Origin: Lentisphaeria bacterium
GTDB taxonomy: Bacteria > Verrucomicrobiota > Lentisphaeria > Victivallales > UBA1829
Assembly (NCBI GenBank): GCA_017456495.1
Contig: JAFTJI010000110.1
Coordinates: 1-35,866 of the forward strand
Direction of reading: 5' to 3'
Length of the DNA stretch: 35,866 nt
Shown here: in pieces, positions 1-8,241 of the stretch
Layout of the letters: every line of letters begins with the position of its first letter
How positions within the stretch are numbered: position 1 is the stretch's first letter
Program-made: the position numbers and the translations under genes
The notes under the pieces: model-generated
The model's input: only the letters and a program-made list of their open reading frames with translations
Told to the model about the DNA's origin: nothing
Database searches by the model: none

Positions 1-34
1 ATGGCAGAAAATTCTTGTTGCGATCTGCAAATGG

Positions 35-71
35 AGCGTTTTCGGTGGTTACCCTGTGGGTAGCCACGCTC
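35..71. other. Imperfect hairpin downstream of the giant hydrolase gene
   Basis: Bases 45-54 and 58-67 form a 10-bp stem with one G·T pair and a 3-base loop. GAGC at 35-38 and GCTC at 68-71 extend it across a bulge. No T-run follows on either strand, so it is not a classical terminator. I see nothing else in bases 1-154. Confidence 0.4.
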
Positions 72-154
72 AAACTACCATTTCCAACTCATCAACAATC
101 TTTTTTCAGCCAAATTTTGCCGGACTTTTGAAATTACCTCAGATATTTTTGGAA

Positions 155-3100
155 TTATTTGTTCCCGGAAAGATCAAAATAGAAGTACTTGAAGTCGCGC
201 GGGGACAGTTCCACCTTCAATTTATTCCCATTGACGGTGTAAGTCTTTTCAGAGAATGCCTCAATTCCCTGTTTATTGTTGAAGCCCTTAAGTGTGACTT
301 CCGCTGCGCATTTTTTATCAGAATCGTTGAAGACGCAGACCAGATATTTTCCATCTTTTTCATAGACTGAGACCATCAGGGTTTTGTTTTCCGGTTTTAC
401 AGCAGTAACAGGTCCACCCTTTTCCCAGTAAGGATAGAAGTTATAATCCGTATTGCTCAGTTTATTCCGGTATTTCCAGGATTGATTGACATACTTTTCT
501 GCACCGGAGAGCGGCCAGCAGTTCAGACCGTTGACATAGAGGGCGCCGATCATGTGGATGATGGATTTTTTAACTTCCGGCAAATCATTTTTCCAAGCCT
601 TCAATTGAGCCGGTTTGTAGAGAATGATCGCCCGGAGGAACTGCGGGATCATCCAGTAATCCCGATCCTGACTGCGGGGGACATAATGGAGCTGCATGAA
701 CCGCGGTTTGAAGCAATCAAAGTAATGACCTTTATTTGCGATCTCCATTTCATAGCCTTCTCCGGCTACGATAATGTCACAGAACGAATCTGCCGGAGTC
801 CAGCCGCACAACAGATGCTGGGTGATGATTCCATCCGGATTTTTCTGTTTCAGAGTCCGATATACACGTTCGTGAAACTCACGGTTGCCTTCCCAGTCAT
901 TGGTGGGCATTCTGTCACCGAAATCATCGTACCAGAGACAGCCATGTTCCTTGTTCCAGCAAATTTTCGGCCAGGAAATATCAAAATACAGATTGTTTAC
1001 ATTATATTTCCGGTTCATAATGGCATCGGTACAGGTGCGGAGCTTGAAGTCCAGGAAAGATCTGGAACTCATACAGGCATAGGTCCATCCGTTGCGGTCT
1101 CGTTTTTTCCGTTTGGAAAGATCACTGTCTGCGCCGCAGGTTCCAAGTGCCGGGGGATCATTATGCCAGTTCAGCCCCCAATAATACCAGTCCGGTGAGA
1201 ATGGAGAGGCTCCGGCAGTGGTAAAGTACCAGTGATATTCTTTCCCGGGTGCCAATTTCTTTTCCAGTTTTTTGATTTCTTTGTCATCAAAATATCCATC
1301 GACTTTGTAGTCATAGACTGTTGTCCAGTAACCGGTCCAGAGACTTGCTTTTTTACTCTTTTCCATATTGATCTTCGGCTTGATCGGGGTTGCCTGAAGA
1401 TAGAATTTGATCACGCGTTCCTTCTTGAGTACGAAAGGCGTATCCACAAAGTGAAGCGTTACTGTGACTTTATCTTTCCGGTTGTTGACAGAAAGAGATC
1501 TGGTTTTGTCTTTGATATGCCAGCCGCGAAGACTGGACATTCCGCCGAGCAGACCGGTTTTCATGTTGCCGATACGGAAGAATGGGCGGTAGACAAGGTT
1601 CTTGTAAATGATCTTGCCGCGGCTTTTCAGCAAGTCGTCTTTCACAAAGATGGAACCGCAATCATCGAAACTGGTGGCAAGATCCGCTTTCACAGGAATT
1701 TCAAGAACCATAGAGTTCAGTTTGACAGGTTCTTTGACAGGCTTGAACTTCAGAGTATAACGGAGCAGACCGTCATATTCTGCTTCCATTTCAACATTGA
1801 CTGATATTCCGGAAACAACAGCGGAATGGACATATTTTGTAACAGCAGGGGCTTTCTTGCTGTTCTGTATTTTGGTTTTGAAAGAAACTGCTTTCTGGTT
1901 GATTTTCAAAGCAACCGGCGCTGCCAGAAATTCTTCTCCCTTGATGTTGAGTGATCCAAGCAGAGAATTGGAGCTGAAGCCATAAGTACGGTACATACAC
2001 TGATATTTTTCATTGCTTGCTGCCGGTTTTGTCCAGGGGGACGGAATGCCGTTTCCCAGTCCTGCTGTCGGATTGCTCCACCAGGGGGTATTCGTGGTTT
2101 TATGCAGCGGAAAATAGTTCGTGTAAAAAACCTTGTTATTTGCATCCAGCATATCGGTATGGACATCATACATGCCGAAAGGAATTTTTGAGATATCAAA
2201 GGAAAGTTCAGAGAAACTGTCCGGTTTGATCATCTGCAGAACAGTCATAATGTTTTTCCCGTTTTTGTCAAGAAAACGGACCCGGAGCGTTTTCTTCATT
2301 CCCGGAGTATAATTTTTCACAGCCACAAACATGGTCTGCCTGGGAATGCTCACATAGAGATTATGAACGACTGCCGGATTGATATCGTGGTAAGGGAACT
2401 TGCTTGAGTAAAGCATTTTTCCGGAACCGTCTTTGATATCAATTGATAAAGTTGAGTTCGGAGGAAGATTGTTTTTCATTACAATGAATTGCTGCTGTCC
2501 GGAGTGAGGAACCATTCCAACTCTTTTTTCCTGATAAGGCAGAAATTTATTGTCAGTGTTCAATTCAAATCTACAAACGATCTTCTCTTTCAGATTATTT
2601 TTTATATTGACCTTGAAATTCAGTTTTTTACCGTTAAGATCCCCCATGGAAAGAATGTCGATATACGGTGCTTTTTTGGCGGGAATGACCTTGATAAAAT
2701 TTCTGTATTGAGCATAGTGGAAAAGAACCGGAGAGGCAGAAGTGAACTCCCTTGTATCCGAAAAAGAACGACAGAGATTTATGAAAAAGGGTTTATTGAT
2801 TTTCTCAAAATTGCTGAGAGGAATGGAGCATTCAATAGTCCAGCTCCCGTTTTTGATATTACTGACAGTTTTTATCCCTTTGGAGTTCCATGCCGGATTA
2901 TTGTTTTTATGGTCATAGATCCCGCCAATTGTGTTAAAAATAAATTGATATTTCCCCGTATCAGAGGTCATAACATGGATTTCAACAGAATCATCTTCCC
3001 AGATGTTCGAGTCATGTTTTTTATTTTTTGCTGTGACTGTTTTTCCCACAGGGGTGGTCATGGCAAAGTAAAGGTTTTTATCGTCATAGGCAACTGCCCA

Positions 3101-3997
3101 ACGGCTTTGGGTCGCAGCAAATTTTCCGGTTTTGATATTGTAAAAACCTCCGCTTGCGAAACCATATTCATTAACAGAAAGGTTTCCGTCAAGTTTTGGT
3201 GTTCCCGGGGCAACTTGTACTTCTATAGGGCTTTTGGCTTCTTTGACAAAAGATAAATTTTTTGTATATTCAGAGAATACAGCTTTCTCATTGATGAATT
3301 CAGGAAGGATCCGGACTTCATCAATCAGTGTCTCCCCGGTTTCATCTTTCCAGTTATTGACCGAGCCGAAAGTAAAATTCTTGAATACCGTCTTTGTTCG
3401 TTTCGGTGTTTTGATCCCTTTCTTCAACCGGCCGTCAACATAAATGTAAAGTTCTTCTGCGTTCCAAACAGCTGCAACATGATGCCATTTATCAGCCTTC
3501 CAGTCTTTTATATTGCAGAATGTATATTTCCCGTTGAAGAAAAAAAACAGATCCGGACGGCTTTGGTACTTGTATATGATAATATTGTTTTGCGGCGCAT
3601 TTGCTGTAAATAAAAGATGGAATTTCTTATCGTTTCCGTTCCAATTTTCAGGCTTGACCCAGAACATGACCGCACCCCGGTCAGTGTAAAGATCCTTTGT
3701 CGGAAGATAACTGTAAGCGTAGCGTTTTTTACCATCGGGAGAGACTCCGATTTTTAATGCTTTTCCGATGATACCGGACCCGAAACGGGCATTTTCAGGC
3801 ATTTTGACTGCTGCATGTTGAGGTTTCCCCTGAACTCCGGTGGTTTCCAAACCGGCAATCTCTTCACGGGCGTGAATGCCGCCTTTATTCGCATGATAGT
3901 GTTTATCAAAGCTGAAAATTATTTCATCTCCGGCATGCAGAGCTGTCAATGCAGAGACAAGCACTATGGTCTTGATGGTCAAGCGTATATTCGTCAT
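155..3997 (-). CDS. Giant secreted LamG / CBM9-like / glycoside-hydrolase-like protein
   Basis: A 1280-residue exported protein probably acting on a polysaccharide or glycoconjugate. Residues 1-22 look like a Sec signal peptide (hydrophobic stretch ending ALHA). About 90-245 resemble a LamG/concanavalin-like fold, ending with the typical motif ETLIDEVRIL. About 265-430 resemble a family 9 carbohydrate-binding/DOMON domain (WEDDSVEIHV, then SWTIECSIPLSNF). A long beta-rich middle follows. The last ~400 residues resemble the DUF6067-type hydrolase-like barrel (NLYFDISWPKICWN, GIITQHLLCGW, GEGYE). The ATG has a GAGGGA ribosome site about 8 bases upstream. The gene starts 34 bp after the pseudopilin gene and is probably co-transcribed with it. 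Substrate and catalytic residues cannot be read off. The export signal and domain order are well supported; enzymatic activity is inferred. Confidence 0.85.
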   Translation of the reverse strand: MTNIRLTIKTIVLVSALTALHAGDEIIFSFDKHYHANKGGIHAREEIAGLETTGVQGKPQHAAVKMPENARFGSGIIGKALKIGVSPDGKKRYAYSYLPTKDLYTDRGAVMFWVKPENWNGNDKKFHLLFTANAPQNNIIIYKYQSRPDLFFFFNGKYTFCNIKDWKADKWHHVAAVWNAEELYIYVDGRLKKGIKTPKRTKTVFKNFTFGSVNNWKDETGETLIDEVRILPEFINEKAVFSEYTKNLSFVKEAKSPIEVQVAPGTPKLDGNLSVNEYGFASGGFYNIKTGKFAATQSRWAVAYDDKNLYFAMTTPVGKTVTAKNKKHDSNIWEDDSVEIHVMTSDTGKYQFIFNTIGGIYDHKNNNPAWNSKGIKTVSNIKNGSWTIECSIPLSNFEKINKPFFINLCRSFSDTREFTSASPVLFHYAQYRNFIKVIPAKKAPYIDILSMGDLNGKKLNFKVNIKNNLKEKIVCRFELNTDNKFLPYQEKRVGMVPHSGQQQFIVMKNNLPPNSTLSIDIKDGSGKMLYSSKFPYHDINPAVVHNLYVSIPRQTMFVAVKNYTPGMKKTLRVRFLDKNGKNIMTVLQMIKPDSFSELSFDISKIPFGMYDVHTDMLDANNKVFYTNYFPLHKTTNTPWWSNPTAGLGNGIPSPWTKPAASNEKYQCMYRTYGFSSNSLLGSLNIKGEEFLAAPVALKINQKAVSFKTKIQNSKKAPAVTKYVHSAVVSGISVNVEMEAEYDGLLRYTLKFKPVKEPVKLNSMVLEIPVKADLATSFDDCGSIFVKDDLLKSRGKIIYKNLVYRPFFRIGNMKTGLLGGMSSLRGWHIKDKTRSLSVNNRKDKVTVTLHFVDTPFVLKKERVIKFYLQATPIKPKINMEKSKKASLWTGYWTTVYDYKVDGYFDDKEIKKLEKKLAPGKEYHWYFTTAGASPFSPDWYYWGLNWHNDPPALGTCGADSDLSKRKKRDRNGWTYACMSSRSFLDFKLRTCTDAIMNRKYNVNNLYFDISWPKICWNKEHGCLWYDDFGDRMPTNDWEGNREFHERVYRTLKQKNPDGIITQHLLCGWTPADSFCDIIVAGEGYEMEIANKGHYFDCFKPRFMQLHYVPRSQDRDYWMIPQFLRAIILYKPAQLKAWKNDLPEVKKSIIHMIGALYVNGLNCWPLSGAEKYVNQSWKYRNKLSNTDYNFYPYWEKGGPVTAVKPENKTLMVSVYEKDGKYLVCVFNDSDKKCAAEVTLKGFNNKQGIEAFSEKTYTVNGNKLKVELSPRDFKYFYFDLSGNK

Positions 3998-4031
3998 GTT
4001 TGTCTATCCCTCAAGAAAGTTAATGTAATGA

Positions 4032-4766
4032 TCAGTTCTTTTTGTAGAAGTAGTGTTTCATGTCTCTGATATTGTAGATGGAATCTGCCGCAACATGAAA
4101 ATCACCCCACAAAATATTAATTTTTCCGGAGTGGAGTGTATGCTTTTTTTCACCCATCTGAGAGAGAACACCATCTGCTGAACTGAAATCTTTGAGCGTT
4201 TTTCCACAATTTGTACTATTTTCATACATATCAGACGCGATGAATGTTCGAGATGCACTTTTGAATTTATTGATTGCAGCCGGTTTTGTGTAGTCCCCGC
4301 TGTAAACACTATGCCAGCCTTCTTTCCCAACAATGGCGCGGTGTGTTCCATATGTAACTTTGTTGTTGAAGTCAAAGTTGGACAGCCCTGTGACAGGAGA
4401 TGAGAAATCTCCCCGGTAATTTGCCGGTGTTATTCCAAACTGTGCGAATCCTGTCGGACAGCGAACGAGAGAACCTTTTGTATCTACCTGCATATATCCG
4501 GAATTGACCAGACGCCCCAGCCAGTTTGGTTTCCCGCTGTCTATTTCGCCCGGAAAAAATTGATCGTTATTTTCCGAGATGTAAGCATTGATGCTCAGAC
4601 CGATCTGTTTCAAATTGTTGACGCAAGTAGAGGATCTTCCCTTTTCACGGGCATTGTTCAATGCGGGCAGAAGCATCCCTGCAAGAATCGCGATAATGGC
4701 GATCACAACCAACAATTCGATAAGCGTAAAAATTCTTTTCTTTGATTGATAATTTCTCATTTTCAA
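4032..4766 (-). CDS. Pseudopilin-like protein (prepilin-type N-terminal methylation motif)
   Basis: A 244-residue protein with a class III (type IV pilin/type II secretion) leader. A short basic N-terminus is followed by [18 protein letters not shown], with cleavage expected before the F and the conserved E at +5. The C-terminal part has [14 protein letters not shown], an H-x9-DG-like motif seen in pseudopilin-like proteins expanded in Lentisphaerae and Planctomycetes (family knowledge). AAGGAGG lies 6 bases before the chosen ATG; a second in-frame ATG at codon 3 is less well spaced. It would sit in the inner membrane with its globular part outside. Its pairing with the giant hydrolase suggests a role in export, display or binding of that protein, which is inference. 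Confidence 0.9.
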   Translation of the reverse strand: MKMRNYQSKKRIFTLIELLVVIAIIAILAGMLLPALNNAREKGRSSTCVNNLKQIGLSINAYISENNDQFFPGEIDSGKPNWLGRLVNSGYMQVDTKGSLVRCPTGFAQFGITPANYRGDFSSPVTGLSNFDFNNKVTYGTHRAIVGKEGWHSVYSGDYTKPAAINKFKSASRTFIASDMYENSTNCGKTLKDFSSADGVLSQMGEKKHTLHSGKINILWGDFHVAADSIYNIRDMKHYFYKKN

Positions 4767-4927
4767 CCTCCTTCAGTTTGGAAAGAACATTTGATTTGCT
4801 ATGATATAACTCTGCCGTCAGCTTGATAAGATACATTGGAGCATTCAGGTATGAACGCTCATTCTCCGCCATTCTTTTTCTCCTGAAAATCTCCTTTCGG
4901 AACAATGCTTTGTATTGTCTATGTATG

Positions 4928-4957
4928 ATAATATAAACTCTTAATAATAAAAAATCA
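4928..4957 (-). promoter_or_regulatory. Candidate sigma70 promoter of the pseudopilin-hydrolase pair
   Basis: Read on the minus strand, TTGATT (4952-4957) and TATTAT (4928-4933) are separated by 18 bp. This leaves an untranslated leader of about 150 bases before the pseudopilin ATG. The region 4767-5018 holds no other gene that I can support. Confidence 0.5.
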
Positions 4958-5001
4958 AGTTATTCATTCTAAAAAGATTTGTTTTTTATTTTTTATCTTT
5001 G

Positions 5002-5040
5002 AGGAACGGAATCAGAGATTACCCGTTCCTGTAATCTCTG
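5002..5040. other. Two overlapping, mutually exclusive hairpins at the end of the AraC-type gene
   Basis: AGGAACGG (5002-5009) pairs with CCGTTCCT (5023-5030). CAGAGATTA (5013-5021) pairs with TAATCTCTG (5032-5040). Both are perfect and interleave, so only one can form at a time. The second includes the stop codon of the regulator gene. No T-run follows on the minus strand, so a simple intrinsic terminator is unlikely. Confidence 0.5.
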
Positions 5041-5903
5041 GGGGAAATATTGTACCGTTTTTTGAACTGACGGGAGAAATAATTGGAGTCCGGAAAGCCG
5101 CATTTCTGTGCTATCTCCGAGATAGGATCTTCGGTTTTCTGGAGCAGATCAGCCGCTTTGGAAAGACGCACCTGCAGCAGATAGTCGATCGGGGAATATC
5201 CGGTGACTTTTTTGAATACAGGCAGCAATGTGCTGGGTGCCATGGAGGCAATTTTGGAAATGCGGCGGATCGTCCAGTGTTCCATATATTTGTTTTCCAG
5301 CAGACTGATGAGTTCCCCCAGACGGCAGAGGGAGTGAGCCATAGGGTTCTGGTTCCGGGAATATTCCCTTGAGATGAAAACGAAGATTTCCAGAGATTTT
5401 GCAAGCAGAATGAGGTCGGACCCGGTGCGTTCGTTTTTGAGTTCGTCAAGCATTTCCTGCAGTTTAGTCATAAGCGGGCGCATTGCTTCATCGGTGATAT
5501 GCAGATGACTTTTGAACTTATGGCTTCGGCGGTAAGTCGGCTCAAACAGAAAGAACGCATTGAACCCGGAAAGAGCCCGCAGCGACCGCAGGTGTTCTTT
5601 CAGGTAGGAGTCATCGAACATGATATTGAACATTCCCAGCTTGTAACGTTCTTTGAAATAGTGTTCTGTGTTCCCCTGAATGAGAAAAATATCCCCTGCT
5701 TTCACGGAGTAGGTGACACCGTTGATCCAATGTTTTCCGCCGCCTGCTGTAATAATGATCAATTCCGAAAAATCGTGCGTATGCCGGACATCAGTCAAGT
5801 CTCCTTCGTGCTGGATGGGATAGTCTCCCTGAATGGTCCTCAGCGCGATCGGACAACCGTCTTCCGGGAAGAAGTCTCTCCTGTTTGCAACAACTGTCTG
5901 CAT
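5019..5903 (-). CDS. AraC-family transcriptional regulator with cupin sensor domain
   Basis: A 294-residue cytoplasmic regulator. About residues 35-110 form an AraC-type cupin ligand-binding domain (HTHDFSELIII, GDIFLIQGNTEHYF). About 195-292 carry the two helix-turn-helix motifs (RRISKIASMAPSTLLPVFKK, then ISEIAQKCGFPDSNYFSRQF) and the usual ending of the family. GGAGG lies 5 bases before the ATG. It is divergent from the xylose-isomerase-like operon, and the shared intergenic region contains phased direct repeats, so it probably controls that operon and itself in response to a sugar. The ligand cannot be deduced. It also precedes the pseudopilin gene on the same strand, about 250 bp away. 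Confidence 0.93.
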   Translation of the reverse strand: MQTVVANRRDFFPEDGCPIALRTIQGDYPIQHEGDLTDVRHTHDFSELIIITAGGGKHWINGVTYSVKAGDIFLIQGNTEHYFKERYKLGMFNIMFDDSYLKEHLRSLRALSGFNAFFLFEPTYRRSHKFKSHLHITDEAMRPLMTKLQEMLDELKNERTGSDLILLAKSLEIFVFISREYSRNQNPMAHSLCRLGELISLLENKYMEHWTIRRISKIASMAPSTLLPVFKKVTGYSPIDYLLQVRLSKAADLLQKTEDPISEIAQKCGFPDSNYFSRQFKKRYNISPRDYRNG

Positions 5904-5924
5904 AAAACCTCCGCAAATCGTAAT

Positions 5925-5953
5925 ATAATGCTAATAATTCGTAATATAGTCAA
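5925..5953 (-). promoter_or_regulatory. Candidate promoter of the AraC-type gene
   Basis: On the minus strand TTGACT (5948-5953) and CATTAT (5925-5930) are 17 bp apart. The -35 hexamer lies inside the middle direct repeat, which would allow autoregulation. Confidence 0.5.
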
Positions 5954-5981
5954 GGTTTTTTTGTTTTCAATGGGGTATATT
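5953..5981 (+). promoter_or_regulatory. Candidate activator-dependent promoter of the sugar operon
   Basis: TATATT at 5976-5981 is a good -10 element. The -35 position 17 bp upstream (5953-5958) is a poor match, and the middle operator repeat ends at 5953. This arrangement is typical of class II AraC activation. The predicted start is near 5988 and the third repeat lies downstream of it. Confidence 0.45.
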
Positions 5982-6038
5982 GCAAAAAGTTCCGTATTTT
6001 TTCGTAAAATAGTCAAATTTTCAGAGGAGGAAAAGAAA

Positions 6039-7073
6039 ATGCAGGGAACATTCCGTTTTTCATTCGGTCCGTGGAACATTCATGAAGGTGCTGACCCGTT
6101 CGGTCCCGAAGTCCGTAAGACAATTCCGTTCAACGAAAAACTCGCTGCATACAAGAAAATGGGATTTGACGGAGTTCAGTTCCATGACGATGATGCTGTG
6201 CCCAATATGGCAAACATGACCCCGGCTGAGATCATCAAGGAAGCCTCCGAACTGAAAAAAGTTCTTGACGATCATGGTCTGGTTCCTGAATTTGTCGCTC
6301 CCCGTATGTGGTTCGCACCCGAAACCATCGACGGCGGATATACCAACAACTGCCCCGAATGCCGCAAATATGCCATCGAACGCAGCAAGAGAACCATTGA
6401 TATCGCAAAGGCTCTCGGAACCCGTAATATCGTCTTGTGGCTCGCACGCGAAGGAACCTACATCCGCGAAGCAAAAGATCCTGTTCTCGCAACAGAACGC
6501 ATCGCAGAAGCTATGCAGACCATGCTCGATTATGACAAAGATATCCGTATCATGATCGAATCCAAGCCCAACGAACCCATGGACCACACCTATATCCCCA
6601 CCATTGGTCACGCTATCGCTATGGGGCTTATGACCAATGCTCCCGAACGCGTCGGCTGTCTCATCGAAACCGCTCACGCTCTGCTGGCAAACCTCTCTCC
6701 CTCCGATGAAATGGGATTTGCTATGGCTCATAAGAAACTCTGGAGCGTTCACCTCAACGACCAGAACGGTTTGAAGTTTGACCAGGATTTGACCTTCGGT
6801 GCAGTGGATCCCCGCCGCGCTCTCAATCAGGTCCGCGTCCTTGACCGCAACGGCTTCGGAAACAACGGCGAATGGGTCGGTCTCGACGTTAAAGTCATGA
6901 GAACCCAGAAGTCCGGCGTTGATATGAAGCACCTGGAATACAGCCGTAAGATCTTCCTGAAGCTCCTTGAGATCTCCCGTTCTCTTGATGACAGCAAGAT
7001 CGAACAGCTCACTGCAGAACGTGACTATGAAGAACTCAACTACTACATTCTTGATGCAATGCTGAAAGGATAA
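6039..7073 (+). CDS. Xylose-isomerase homologue (actinobacterial-type XylA family)
   Basis: A 344-residue TIM-barrel protein that aligns by eye along its length with actinobacterial xylose isomerase. Shared landmarks are DPFG (19-22), FHDDD with H49 and D52, LWLAREG with W134, IESKPNEP with E174 and K176, IETAH with E210 and H213, and KFDQDLTFG with D248 and D250. Where XylA has the metal-ligand Asp of HIDLNGQ, this protein has His238 (VHLNDQ). Upstream in-frame sequence is open, but GAGGAGG 8 bases before ATG 6039 and the promoter fix this start. It is first in an operon with a dehydrogenase and another TIM-barrel protein. It is probably an aldose-ketose isomerase or epimerase; the replaced ligand makes strict xylose specificity doubtful. 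Confidence 0.88.
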   Translation: MQGTFRFSFGPWNIHEGADPFGPEVRKTIPFNEKLAAYKKMGFDGVQFHDDDAVPNMANMTPAEIIKEASELKKVLDDHGLVPEFVAPRMWFAPETIDGGYTNNCPECRKYAIERSKRTIDIAKALGTRNIVLWLAREGTYIREAKDPVLATERIAEAMQTMLDYDKDIRIMIESKPNEPMDHTYIPTIGHAIAMGLMTNAPERVGCLIETAHALLANLSPSDEMGFAMAHKKLWSVHLNDQNGLKFDQDLTFGAVDPRRALNQVRVLDRNGFGNNGEWVGLDVKVMRTQKSGVDMKHLEYSRKIFLKLLEISRSLDDSKIEQLTAERDYEELNYYILDAMLKG

Positions 7074-7078
7074 CTCTT

Positions 7079-8221
7079 ATGAACCGCAAACTCAGAATGG
7101 GTATGGTTGGCGGCGGACCCGGCGCGTTTATCGGCGGGGTCCACCGTGCCGCAGCCCGTCTTGATGGAAAAATCGACCTCGTTTGCGGGGCTTTTTCCAC
7201 AAAGCCGGAAAACAATAAAGCAATGGCGGCAGAACTTTTCCTGCCCGAAGAAAAATGTTATAACTCCTATATGGAGATGTTTGAAAAGGAAAGTCAGCTC
7301 CCCGAAGGCGAACGGATGGATTTCGTTGCGGTCACAACACCCAACTCCACCCACTTTCCCATCGCAATGGCTGCTCTTGAACACGGGTTCCATGTGGTTT
7401 GCGAAAAACCCATGACCTTCACCCTCGATGAAGCTCTCAAACTCCGGGATAAAGTCCGCGAAACCGGACTCATCTTCGCGCTCATGCACAACTATTCCGC
7501 TTACCCCATGATCCGTCAGATGAAAAAGATGATCGCTGACGGAAAGATCGGAACGCTGCGCAAGATCGTTGCAACCTACGATCTCGGCTGGCTTGCTTCC
7601 CCCAATGCGGGCAAACAGGCTACCTGGCGCGTCGACCCCAAATTCTCCGGTGCAGCTGCTTGTGTCGGCGATATCGGAACCCATGCAGAACAGCTCATTG
7701 AGTTCACAACCGGACTCAAGATCACAGAGCTTGCCGCTGATCTGGCAACTTTTGTGGAAGGCAGAACGCTCGATGACGATGCAACCATCATGCTGCGCTT
7801 CAACAACGGCGCAAAAGGCGTGATCGAATGCAGCGAAGTCGCTTGCGGGGAAGAAAATCAGTTCAAACTCCGTGTCTACGGCTCCGAAGGCAGCTTCGAA
7901 TGGTCTCAGCAGGAACCGGAAAATCTCATCATGAGAACCAACGATTCCGCTATGAAAACTCTGCGCCGCGGCTGGGCTGAACTGGATCCTTCTGTTCAGG
8001 CTCTTGTCCGTCTGCCCGCAGGACATCCCGAAGGCTTCTTTGAAGCGTTTGCAAACATCTACAACGATTTTGCAATGGCTGTTGCGGCACAGAAAGACGG
8101 CAAAGATTATGCCGGAATGTTCCCCACAGAAGAGGCTGGTGTCCGCGGTATGAACTTCATCGAAACAGTTGTCAGCAGTGCCAGACAGAATGGCGCATGG
8201 CAGCCGTTGAAAGATCTTTGA
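7079..8221 (+). CDS. Gfo/Idh/MocA-family NAD(P)-dependent sugar oxidoreductase
   Basis: A 380-residue cytoplasmic dehydrogenase. The N-terminal Rossmann fold shows GMVGGGPGAFIGGVHRAA (8-25). The family EKP motif is E109-K110-P111 (VVCEKPM), and CVGDIGTHAEQLIEF lies near the active site. The start is 5 bp after the upstream stop, with AGGA 8 bases before the ATG. Members oxidise or reduce sugar, inositol or glycoside hydroxyls. Between two TIM-barrel isomerase-type genes it likely forms a sugar oxidation-isomerisation module. The substrate is unknown. Confidence 0.92.
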   Translation: MNRKLRMGMVGGGPGAFIGGVHRAAARLDGKIDLVCGAFSTKPENNKAMAAELFLPEEKCYNSYMEMFEKESQLPEGERMDFVAVTTPNSTHFPIAMAALEHGFHVVCEKPMTFTLDEALKLRDKVRETGLIFALMHNYSAYPMIRQMKKMIADGKIGTLRKIVATYDLGWLASPNAGKQATWRVDPKFSGAAACVGDIGTHAEQLIEFTTGLKITELAADLATFVEGRTLDDDATIMLRFNNGAKGVIECSEVACGEENQFKLRVYGSEGSFEWSQQEPENLIMRTNDSAMKTLRRGWAELDPSVQALVRLPAGHPEGFFEAFANIYNDFAMAVAAQKDGKDYAGMFPTEEAGVRGMNFIETVVSSARQNGAWQPLKDL

Positions 8222-8241
8222 TTAATTGAAAGGAGATAACA

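Larger units (their letters stand above)
5917..6016. promoter_or_regulatory. Three phased direct repeats, candidate AraC-type operators
   Basis: The motif TTCGTAATATAGTCAA at 5938-5953 recurs as TTCGTAAAATAGTCAA at 6001-6016 (15 of 16 identical). A shorter copy, ATCGTAATATAAT, begins at 5917. The shared TCGTAA cores start at 5918, 5939 and 6002, giving offsets of 21 and 63 bp, which are 2 and 6 helical turns. All copies therefore face the same side of the DNA. The middle copy abuts the weak -35 region of the plus-strand promoter and overlaps the regulator's own promoter. Confidence 0.6.

Noticed and set aside
5499..6038. N-terminal extension of the xylose-isomerase homologue
   Set aside because: It would overlap the AraC-type gene and the promoter. 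The GAGGAGG site and family alignment fix the start at 6039.
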